From NCBI GenBank assembly GCA_017591395.1, contig WEDG01002866.1, forward strand, positions 1 through 64,000: a stretch of DNA of 64,000 nucleotides. The letters run 5' to 3'. This stretch comes from Schistocephalus solidus. Its lineage: Eukaryota; Platyhelminthes; Cestoda; Diphyllobothriidea; Diphyllobothriidae. The stretch's first letter is position 1. Every line of letters begins with the position of its first letter. Both the position numbers and the translations under genes were made by a program. Under the pieces are notes generated by a model. The model was given only the letters and a program-made list of their open reading frames with translations, did no database searches and was not told the origin of the DNA. Shown one piece after another: positions 24,701-36,700 of this stretch.

Positions 24701-27700
24701 GTGGCACCAAGGACAAGTCGCTCAGGATATCAAAGACGCGACCTTCGTCTACCTCTACAAACGGAAGGGGAACCGGCAACGCTGTGATAATCACAGAGGC
24801 ATCTCGTTGCTCAACATCGCCGGGAAGATCTTCACCCTTATCCTTCTCAATTGTCTGAACAGTCACCTAGAGCAGGGCCTGCTCCCAGAAAGCCAATGCG
24901 GCTTCCGCAAACACCGCGGGACAACCGATATGATATTTGCCGCCCGCCAGCTACAAGAGAAGTGCCAGAAGATGCGAACTCACCTATACACTACCTTCGT
25001 GGATCTAACTAAAGCGCGGGATAACTCGGACCGCGTGGTCAGCCCAATGTGTGTTTTGTGTGGAGTGGCTGACTTGCGGACTGAGAGTCAGGCTGCAATG
25101 GCTCCTTCTTATTGTGGCCTTTATGGCACTCCCAGTCCGTGGGATCCGAGTCAGATGTGGTGGTTCATCCAGGAGTGGCTCCGGCCGCGCGAGCCACCTG
25201 CACCCTCTCCAATCTCCGGTCTTCTTGACTCTGTCTTGATACCGGGCTCGGGTGGGGGGAGGAGGAGAGAGTGCGGTAGCTGCAGCGCAAGGCTACTATC
25301 ACTTAAAACTAATTCACGCGCAAGTCACCGTCCCTGCACCACCTAGTGTGGAGCATACGGTGGACCTCGTCGAAAATGACGGTCAAACTGGACCAACGCG
25401 AGGGGCAAATCAGTGTGGTAGAATTTATTATTTGGGATGAGGTCCCAGAACAAATGCCGCAACATTGGCACGCGTAGGTGCATGTTCATGCCGCACTCAC
25501 TCTGCCACTCCATGGGAGATTATTAATCTGCGCCCGACCCCGCCTCCGGTCTTCTTGACAATGTCTTGACAACGGTATAGGCGGGTAAGGGATGAGAGAG
25601 AGTGCGGTAGATGCAGTGCATGTCGACTTTCACTTAAAACTAATTTGCGCACAAGTCACCATACCTGCACCAACCTTCGGTGGAGCATACGGTGGACATC
25701 GTTGGATTGCGATAGTCGAACTAACTTGTGATATCCTCGGGATATTGGAGTCAGCAATAAGGATTGGGTCGTTCAAGACGAAGCCGATGTACTTCACTCG
25801 AAGGATGTTGCTTATGTAGCTGTGGCCAACCAACTGAAGTTGTAGTTCATCTGCCACGCGCACAACTTAACATCTACAATCGTATATGACGACTGACCAG
25901 ACAGATGTTCGGTAGATGCGGGTCTCCATAGCGAGGAAGATATGGCGACGGGTGCAAGTACACTCAAGGCTTTCAAAACCCTGTAAACGGTAGCGATTTG
26001 AGCGACTATGCCGACCCTACACCGTCCAGTTGGCGGCGACTTCGGTCTGACGTGGCAGAAACGGTTTTTAAGGTGACAGCAAGTACTTTCGAATGACGTC
26101 TTTTCCTGGCTCGAAAAGCAATTTTATGGCCTTTCTGGCGACTTGCTTAACGCTCTAATTTGTCCGCGACACCATACGCTTAACACTAACGGGGTGTATT
26201 CCAAAAAGTAAAATGAAAACACAGTCAAGGTAGGAGAGGGAGAGGCTTAAAATGCATGTACCAGTCAAGAGAAACCTACCCAGGGAACCAGGAGTAGTCA
26301 GTGGAAGAGTCGCCCACGAGTTCGATAGAGCCCTGAATAACCCGGCTCAGCGTTAGCATATCAAATACGATGCCATGCGGGTTGACGTAGGTTGTCAAAC
26401 TGCCCTCCTGGGCCAGACAAATGACGTCTCTCTGTGAGGACATGTTGCGCCTGCAGGAGACGCACACTATCTGCGAAAACTACGGAGGGGGAACAAAGGG
26501 TAAAGGAGGGCATCAGGGGGCAAGACTGCATGGTTTAACGTAAAACCAACGAACATTGTCGGGGACGTGGCATAAAAATGTTGCCTCGGCCAGTCAGAGT
26601 CCTGGGGGTCCACAAAACTATTAACAGTTTCAATTACAGTAGATTTCCCATCTCATGAAATGTCAACCGCAATTCTAAAATGTGTTTTCGCTTCGAACAG
26701 ATTACCTAAGTAGGGCTGTTATATTGATTATCTAGCAGCCTAATTCCAATGCAATTCTGTCACGAAAAATGCCAGCTACTTAAGTATTATGCATTTTTAT
26801 CACTGATTTTTATTGTCCTAATAAATCAAATATACTTCAAAGAAAACATGCACAAAAATATTATTTATTGTACTCTTTTGGTAAGAAATTACGTCCTCTT
26901 CAAAGTTTTTACTCGAAGAAAGGGTATCTTTCGGTTTTAAAAGTTTCTAATTATGAGATTTTTAAAACCGTGAAATGTTTTTTCATAAAACATCGTATCT
27001 GTCAAGTTATTAATGTTGCCCATAATGTATACAATATAATCCACATCCATTCCAAAATTTTATGAAAAAATGCGTGACTTTTTCCACATCGTGTAGAGAA
27101 ATGCGTTATTTTCCTCACACAGAAGGTATACAGCATGCAGTTTGTAAACCTTGAATGCAAGCCTAACCACCGGTAGGGTTCAAAATTATTCGGCAATTTA
27201 CAAACTTTTCAAAACCGTGATTTACCCTTTCCTCTAGTATAAAATTAGCAGAGGTTGAAATTTGCTACCAAACGAGTACAAGAAAGAATATTTTTGTGGA
27301 TTTTTGAATTTATAAGGACAGCAAAAATCAGTGAGAAAAATACATACTACTTTAGTAGCCTTTTTCAGAGAGTATACTTGTGGCATGTGGTCACAAAGAA
27401 GCTCGTTCCAAAGACGGCGTCCTACTGTGACGGAAATTTATTTATATTAGGCTCCAAGATAGTCAGTATAACAAACTTTCTTAAGTAATTTGTTCGAATC
27501 GAAAACTCCTTTCAGAATTTTGGTCGACAATTCATGAGATGAGGAATCTATTGTTTTAATAGGGGATTTTGCAGATTTGAATAATTCAATTAACTTTCCT
27601 GTTGGTTGTAGTAAACCTTTCCCGTTTCTGTCATGGGTTCTAACCCTACCAAGGTCATCGAGTTTTCCACAATTTGTTCAAATGAATTACTTAAATGTGC

Positions 27701-30700
27701 CAAAACCTCCCAGTAATTAAGTGCGCCTGTTAGCCATCCGGTGGATTCCGGATTGATTGCTTACGAAATCAGACCTGGACAGTCAACTTAATGAATCCAA
27801 ATTGGTGGATTCCATACACTTCAGTATGCTGAACGGGTAACTGGACCAGGTCTGATTAAACTCGCGGCTCCCAGTGAGGCCTCGTGATTAGAGGGTTGGC
27901 TGTACTGAAGGCTTCCCCTTGCTGTCGTGGGTTCGAATCCCACCGATGCCGCTGACTTTTTCAAAATTGGGTAAAATAATTTTAAACTAACCTAACACAC
28001 AAGACGTAAGAGTACACGTATGGAGGACTGAAACGTCAACGATGAGGTGGTAGGATTAACAGCCCCATGGAGGGTCTTTATTCGGCATTGGAAAGTCACT
28101 GACTTCTTGTATAAAGTTATGGCAATTCGGTCAGCGCGAGTGACGGAGACTACCATGGCCCTGCAGTAGTCTCTTATAGGCGAATTAATTTACAGAAAAA
28201 AGACTTAACCACATCCAGCCCCAAAGACAAACTAAAGGCTAGGGAGCCGGAGAAAGACATAGAGACCGTGACTGACAAAGCCAAACGGTCTGCCTGCTAC
28301 GCGTCCCCAAATCCACACGGTTCAGGATTAGCAGGCATGTCTCAGGCCTCTTGACAGACGTGCATTTTGGAAAGGCATCTACTTTTGCGAGTAAGTCTTA
28401 TAGTTAGATAAGCGTCAAAAGTTGGCCCGTCCTCCCGAGAACACATTGCATTGACAGAAACTTTCAAGAACTGCCGACGACTGATGGCTTGGATGACCAT
28501 CAAATTCGTAGAGCGATCGATCTGGCACCTGTTCACCGATCAAAGGAAGTATGATTCGAATTTAGCTTACGCCCATAATATAATTTATCAGGCCACAGTC
28601 AACTTTTTCGCCTGCGGCCTCCGAAACATTTTTATTCATATGAATAGTTCTGAACTAAATCCCATCGTAAATCTGCGCTTTTCAAAAAAACTGCGACAAG
28701 GCAAGGAAACACATTTCAATAGAAAAAAATTGTGCTTAGGGATTGTATAGACTAAGCAACCATGGAAAATTTCCTAGTCTCTATGTCTTCCCGACTTACA
28801 GTATACGCTAAAGGTCGATCAAAAACATACTAGTAATTTGTACTCTTATTGTATTTCGGTATTTTTTATTTATCATGGCATCCTCTTCTGCTGTCCATTA
28901 AAGTACGCCTTAAATAATAGACCTGTCAAAGTCTTTTTTTATTTGATGGTTTTCGATAAAATAAATTATTTTTAGTTACATAAATGATACTTTATAAACC
29001 AAACTATGCCTCCTTTAAAAGATCAGTAACTTCTTTAACGCAGTATGAATTTCGGGGATGCATGGTGACCGGCTTTTACGCTAAAAGGGTGTTCGTGCAA
29101 ATTTCGCGAAATTTAATCAGTTAGAGACCGAACTGTATATGTGAGGGATGTCATAAAGACTAAATTACGTTGTCGTTTGACCTTCTTTCCAAAGAAAGGC
29201 AGAAATATCCCATAAGCTGACCCCTTTCCAAGCCACGAACTTGGTCGCCTTGTGATAATTTCCCAACAAGCCACATTCCTTATAACAGGGAATGTGCTGT
29301 CAGCCGACTGATAATGACACTGGGCAGAATGATCGGCGTGTTGCAAATGCTACACGTGGCATTTAGCATGCGCCCGCATATACCATGATTCGGTCATCAC
29401 TACCGACCTTTGTGAACTTACGAAGAGAGCCGATTCTTGAGCAATGGGTGGAATTATGTGTGCGTAAAGGGTCGGGCAGGTATGAGTGGCGAGGGTGTTT
29501 ACAGGGACAGTGTGGGCATGAACAACACACAATAGTGGGGCTATCGTTGTCACATTCATGCACAATATAATATGCTCATCCGGTGGCTAGCTACAGTGGG
29601 TGAAACGTCAGCCTTTTAATCTCCTCAAAAATGAATGCGCTAACTTGGATTGAATCCTTTAGAAGTAAGTTTTATAGGATCATTCGCAAGTTTATATATG
29701 TGAGTAAGATCCATTAATTTGGATGGGATTACCGCGTAATATTCCTAAAAGGGATGCCTGTTGGCCATTGAACGCTGCCAGCCACTGCACCTAATCTCGC
29801 CTTCGATCGTCTTGATTTAGTCTTGCACTCGCGCCCAGAAGGACGTGAGATGCTGCGCAAGTCTGGCATTATCGTTCGCGACAGCCAAACTGATGCAGTA
29901 AAGTGAAGGTTTATCGCTATGAACGGGATCCTTTGGATGGATTGTCGACAGCCCATGAACGACCCCTACACCAAGTGGTTCAGGAAACTTTCAATGTGCA
30001 CAATATTCCGCTATGCCTAGAATGGGGGTGAAAGAAGGCAGATTGTGGTAGATGTGGCGGAAGTCTAATACAACAATCAACTAATTCCGCGCAAGCCACC
30101 GTCCATGCGCCCACCCAGCAATGGGGTAAAAGTTGAACGGCGTCCGAAATGACGATTGAATTATCATGCCTGGAATGATTGTGTTTTTCATTTGGGGTCA
30201 CTCGGAGTGTCATGCTCCTCTTAAACACTGATTGGCCCTAATGGTTCCAGGGTGTGATCGACCTCGGGCTTGGATGCTGACCTGTAGCAGTGGATTTTCC
30301 CTCGCCAATATAGCGCGCGTATGCAACCACGCTTACGGTAAGGCGGGTAGTTACTCTGTTCGTATGGCGTAGACGGAGGCCCACGCTACATCAGTCACCA
30401 TGCCTAACAGCATTACCAGTTCTTCGGAAACCTCATACAGTTCACTGGTAAATGGTAGATATAAGAGTTCATGAGACCGACCCTGGGTTACAAATCGCCA
30501 TGGCGATTTGCCGTATTCCTCACTGTACTTTTTACGATCATGACTCATTAAAGGTCATGGTCTGGAAGGTTGTCAGACGAAGGTATAACCGTGCCTTCTT
30601 TTGGAAAGAGAATCGGGCAGCAACAACTCCTTAATGTGGCTTCCCAGCATCTATCATGTTTTTGAGATCTGAACCCCCATATAGAACAATGTACGTAGCA

Positions 30701-33700
30701 ACCCCAAGCCCGATGTTCATTGAGCACAATCTCATCCTGGACAGTTTGACCATCATTGTCGACGATGTACACCACGTACTCCAAAGAAAAGCGGGCGCTG
30801 GGATGGTGGCATGCGCCTGAATTAGATTATAATGATAGAAGACTTGCGAGGCATCTACCGCACTCTCTCCTCTCTAATCTGGATCCGATGTCGTGACCAC
30901 GTCAAAAAAACCGTAGGCGGGATCGGGCACAGGTTGCTGGCGCGGCGTGTAGCTGTCCCTAGGTGTGTCTCAACAATCTCGGGCCTATGCACAAAAACAA
31001 GAAGAAGGGGGGAAGAATCTATTCCCAGGCTGTTTGACTCGAGCAGGCTGCTAGTCAGTGCAGTTCAGATCGAGCGTTTAGTTTCCGCCCCAGCAACAAC
31101 TAAACGCGCTTTTGAAATCACCACGAAGTGCTGACGGTCAGGGCTTGAAAGGCTGCCTTCTGACGGAATAACTCGATCCTCCCTTGAAACGATGATAAGG
31201 CTGCAATGAACCGTTTTTAATGAGGCCTTCATAGCACACTGGCCTACAAGATCTGCGAAGTGAGTAGAGAATATTACGCGTGGATTTAGAGACAGTCGTG
31301 CGTGGTACAAGTAGACGGACTAAGTATTTATCAGTCATTGCCCCCACATCCGTTTCCGGATGTTTTGACCTGCCTTGCCATCACAACATGGTGGGCGTGG
31401 GAGCAGTGAGTGAGGTAGACGTTGCGCAAGCCAGTTACAATATAAAGGAATTCGAGCATCACAAATTTTCCCCTATCCGGGACTGATTCACGTCTAGAAA
31501 AGAAAATCGACTGTCATTTCCTCCTCGAACGTGAATCGTACATCCGGAAGGATTGGTCCCAATGGCTCAGTATAGTGCTGAATCTTATTATTATGATTTC
31601 AATACAGTGCCCAACATTTCAATTGTCACCTGGCAAATATTTGTCATTTGAAGTTTGGACGACGATACGGAGAATTGCGAACTCATCAACCATAGTTCTC
31701 ATCAAGTACCGAGAGGTAGACCACTTATTTTTTAGAATGCCAGTGTTTGGGTATGGAAGTGAAGGGAGAGGCGACTTCAAATGACACTACGTTCAAACTT
31801 GTTTCCATTTTAACTGCCTTTACCAGACTACTGAATTGCTCGGCTGAGTGTACCGAGCTTTGTGAGATGGGATCAGAGACGCCAGTTATTAGAACGACCA
31901 ATTGGCAAGCCTATATGTGGGTGTGCCACAGGGTGAGGTGATGAACCAGGAGACGGTTGGCCTGACTAGTTCTAAGGGGCCATAGAACAGTGCCATTACT
32001 GTCTATGTTGGTGTTGCCATATAGTAGTCGTCGACCGTAGTGGTTCCATGTCTACTTAGTCAAGTTATAGCTCTGTTGATGTTCGAGACCAGCAGCTTCA
32101 GAAAGGCAACATAAATGTTCTAGAGGCGGCTGGAACTTTCTCAAATGCTAGGAAGTAGTCATTGAGAAATTGAAATTTCGTTTTTTTTCCCAGTCAGTCT
32201 AAAGCGTAGCATCTGTTAAAATCGTTACACTTGCGAAGAAAATGGGTTAATCTGCCTTTGGAAAATTCGATAACGAGATGAGATTAGTAAGCTTATCACT
32301 CAGTTAAAAAACGCTGACTGAGATATTTGAAAGAAATTGGAAAATGTCGACTACTAACAAATGCAGTGAAATGCAGATTATTTTGAATTAACTTAGCTCG
32401 GTGGAAAAAAGTTCTGACGCATTTTAAAAGCACAAGAGGGCTTAGTGTGGTGTCGTTATTACAAAATTGAACGCTAATTTTACATCGGTCGTTCGTGAAT
32501 GATGGATGAACAGATAAATTGATTGTCCAAGCATAAATAAATGCAGCGAATTTAAGGAAATGGTGTGTGTATGCGTGTTAAGAAGGGATCAACGGACGGC
32601 AGCCTCTCTACTGGATCCTAGGTCATACAAATTCAAGATATCTGAAATTAACCATTGCTTGTTCTAATGGGATATGCGATTCCTGGCGGGCGTGGCATGA
32701 CAAGTACTCTATTGTAACGGTTTGTAGAACACAGTTTGCATGGCATTCGGCCAGTGATTGCGCCCAACAAGCCGAAAACACCTCTGTCCCCTTGATAATG
32801 TGTCAGACGATGGAGACAGTCTGTGAATCCTGAAAACGGAAGCAATTTAATCAAAGCCCTCTCACAGTAGAAGAGTTATTCCGGCTGGAAAATGGCTTGC
32901 TTCGCGAGTTAGGCGGAAGGCAATGTATTGACATATGTACAGAGCTAGCGGGCATGTCCGCACGACACAACGGGTTGACAACCTGACGAGAAATCAGGTC
33001 AACGGGATGATTCTGACCGACCACACGCGTCTTCTAGCTGTTTATATTTTACAGTTGCTCACAGGCTTGCCTTGTTGTCTATCCTTCGTATACCTTCTAT
33101 CGTGTACAGCCAACCGGCCATATGAGGGCAGTTTCTACTTGCGGCTACAAAAAGCGAATGAACAACTCATGGTTGCCAACGGCTGGAACGACCGTAGCGG
33201 ATTAGGTAACCAATTAAACGACCATGTAATTGACCACTTTCGTCTTGGTGGTAGAACAAGTTAAGGTGGAAAAGGAGTCTCACAATATAATGGAGATTCC
33301 CTATCTCATGAAATGTTAATCGAAATTCTGAGATGCATTTTCGATTCGAACAACTTGCTTAAGAAGGGTTTTAGTACTGATTATCGTACAGCCTAATCTC
33401 AAGATATTTCAGTCACGTAAGGATACTGGTTTTTGAACGAATTTCTCTCTGGCCGCCTTAAAAAAAGCATACTGTAAAAAATTGCTACTTAAGTAGTATG
33501 CAGTTTTCTCATTGATATTAGATGCCCCCATATATTCAAATATATTTTATAGTAAACCTGCAAAAAGATTCTTTCTTGGATTTGTTTGGTGGAAAATGAC
33601 GCCTTCATATTTTATACTTGGAAAAAGGGCATCGTTCGGTTTTAAACTAGTTTCTAATTATGAGATTTCTTAGGATCGCGAAATGGTCGTTCATAATAAC

Positions 33701-36700
33701 GCGTATCCGTCAATTTATTAATGTGGCCTATAAAATATAAAACAGGATTCGATACCATTGCAACATGTTATGAGCAACATTTGACTTCTTCCCGATAATG
33801 CAGAGAAATGTGTAATTCTACTTAGCAGAATGTATACAGCATGTAGTTTGGAAACCTTGAATGCAAGCGTTCAAAATTGTTCGGCATTTAAAATTGTTTT
33901 TCTAAAACTGAAATATACCTTCTCTTCAAGTATAAAATATATTTGAATTTAAAAGGACAGCAAAAATCGATGAGAAAAATACACACTACGTACGTAGCCA
34001 TGTTTTCCAGTGTATACTTTTTGCAGGTCAGACAGAAACTCGTGCAAAAGCCGGCATCCAGACGTGACTGAAATACTTTGAGATTAGGTTACGCGATAAG
34101 CCATATTACAACCCTACTTATGTAACTTTTTGGAAACGAAAACAAATTTCAAAATTCCGGTTTACATTTCATGAGATAGGGGAAGTTACTGCATACGACC
34201 TATTTAGGGCACGCGCATGCTTCCAAAGTTGTCACAAACAGTTGACAGATTGATATCCCAACTCGCTTTGAGCTGAGGAACCCCGTTCAAGACTGTAAAT
34301 TGATGCGAACTACTGAAACTGACAAAACCTTCGATCAGACCATTTTCTCATCCGTACACGCTTCAAGGCTTAACCTTAAAGCGCCCCCATAAAGGCTTCG
34401 TAGCAGACGCCAGATGTCAGAAGGTTACGATTGACAAACCTAACAGAAGATGTGACACCGGAAATTCGATCCTATTAAGGAATCTGGACTTCAAGGGAAG
34501 ACCGAGGCAAATGGTCATAATATAAATCTATCCATTATGAGGAAACTGAAAGAATTCTAGGGTTTGCCGACAGGCACAACAATGGCTGGATCGTCTGAAG
34601 ACTCCTAAAACTCTCTTCTGACACAACCCAAGCTAGATCCTGCAATAATGAATACTTCGACCAGTTATTAAAAACGATAGCAAACTCAGGTGAAGACAAG
34701 CGCAGGAAAAATTGTTCCAGATTAATTACCCTTCCACCACGATGTAGGTCTCAAACACTGCTAACACAACACGTAAGCAACATAACCCGGAAACGCCAGT
34801 TTTCGAGATTTTCAGTTTGTAGACTCCTTCCGTTTGTACTTTTCAGCCAGGAAAATGTTTGTTTTAAAACGGCTGCTCTTTGGTGCTTTACTTGTGTGTC
34901 TTAATAACTAACTTCAGATATATGTTCACCGCCATGACCACATTATTTAACGTATTGAGTTTCGTGCAATGCATTTAAGAATGATGTGCCATCCCAAAAT
35001 ATCAGGGAGGAATATAAGGTTGTATCTAAACTGCCAGATAGAGGCACGAAATAAAAATTCCAAATGAAAATCCGCAGAGTATAACAACAGTCAAGACTAA
35101 CTATATAATTTAAGATGCTAATATAATTGCAGAAACATGTCCAAGGATCGTCGAAGCTTGATGCTGCAAACCAGTGGGCAACATAACTTCACTGAGTAGC
35201 ACTTAGTGATGTACATGACAAGCTTATGTCGAAAGCTGATTTACAGCCCAGTAATTGTTTGATTGATGCTGTCAGAAGGCCAAAAATGAGAACAAGTCAC
35301 TGATAGAAGCGAACAGGCGAGGTCCCGGAAACAGTTCAGAAGAAGAAAAAAAAGAAAAAGAAGAGGCAAGCATTGGAATACGGTGTTCATTGGCCTGACG
35401 TTTCGTTTTCTCTCTCGAACCATTCATCAGAAAAAGTTTCAGAAAGGGGTAATTGGGGCATAAGTTGCGCAGTGTTTATAGGGCGTGGTTACCAAACGAC
35501 CACAGACCTACTATCGCTTGTAGTTCACTGGAGGTCGTTGGTGATTTGATGATTGCTTTTTAGTCAGTACCCCAGGCGTTGATGGCTGTGATTTTATCAC
35601 CATTGCCGATTCCTGGCGTGACAATTATTCGGAAATTTGGTTCGCTGTGACCGGGACTGCTGGTTACCCGCATCCTCCCCGTGTGGCTAGCAATTTTGCC
35701 CAGGAGCCGCGAGGTCATTACGCTTATTAATCGACTGCGGTCAGAGAACCATGACTCGAGCAGTCCACGGTTTATGCGGTCGTCAGCCCGTGCGAGAATT
35801 TCGGCCTCATCAAACTTGAAAGTGTGACCGGGTACGGTCGCATGAGCCGCGACCTGAGAGTAAGTGTCCTTCCTCCTGCCTCATGCCGCGTGCTCTGCCA
35901 TTCGCGTAGGGAGTATTCTCCCAGTTTCTCTGACGTAGTTGCTTTGTCCGCAACTGCATCAGACTCGGTAAACGACTCCAGACGCTTCTTGCCGTGGTAG
36001 CGGTTCATTTGGCCTCATTATTTGGTGCCTGGTAGTTGCTTCATGTCGGTGTGCAACTCCAACTTCGAATGGTGTGAGAAGGCGGCTAACAATTTCGGAT
36101 ACGTTCTTCACGCACGGTAGCACTCACCAAAATGACATAAGTCTTGACGAAACTGTCGTGAAGGCTTGTATCGTCTAGATTCGAGACAGTCCTATTGCGT
36201 GCATGCATCCAAAGAATTATGTTTCTGAACCGATCCCGGATGAGTTGACCAGATGTTTAAACCTTATCAAGTCTTCCAAATCCAGCAGCGTTTGAACAGC
36301 CATCTACCTCATTTACTTCGGTTCAGCGTTGAATCCCGCTTCTTGGGAGGTTAGCGCGGCAGATCATGGAGATATACGTCATGGTTCCAAAATCTTTTCA
36401 GCGACCAAACTTTGATGTCGCTGTTTTTATTTTGTCCGCGTTACTGCCTGCAAAAAATCTTCTGGACCATTAGAGCTTCGAGCAGGCGTTATGCAAGAAC
36501 ATGCAACGCTGGTCAACCCCTACTTAACTACGTCAGTGCAACAAACCACAGTATTCTCAAACCAAATCCTTGGCCAAGTCGAGGCAGCCTTTTGGGTTTA
36601 GAGCCTGTCGCACAGGTAGTAGCTAAAAGTCCAGACATGTGTTTCACTGGCATGCTGCCACTTGATGTTACAGATGTGAGGGGTTCGGCTCATCAGTAGG

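Larger units (their letters stand above)
21690..25015 (+). mobile_element. LINE A, copy 2 (endonuclease/RT, cut off in the RT palm)
   Basis: The leader (21,690-22,316 and 23,068-23,160) matches copy 1 but is split by a hAT element. The endonuclease and RT fingers follow. The reading stops abruptly at RT motif A (FVDLTKA, 25,010), where the sequence becomes a 360-bp repeat. Confidence 0.88.

Noticed and set aside
27878..27950. Functional tRNA gene
   Set aside because: Acceptor and T arms are acceptable, but the anticodon arm is not; a second decayed copy nearby favours a SINE.
28030..28060. Hammerhead ribozyme at GAAACGTC near 28,042
   Set aside because: GAAACGTC is present but no CTGATGA-type box and no stem II precede it. 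The same holds for 29,602.
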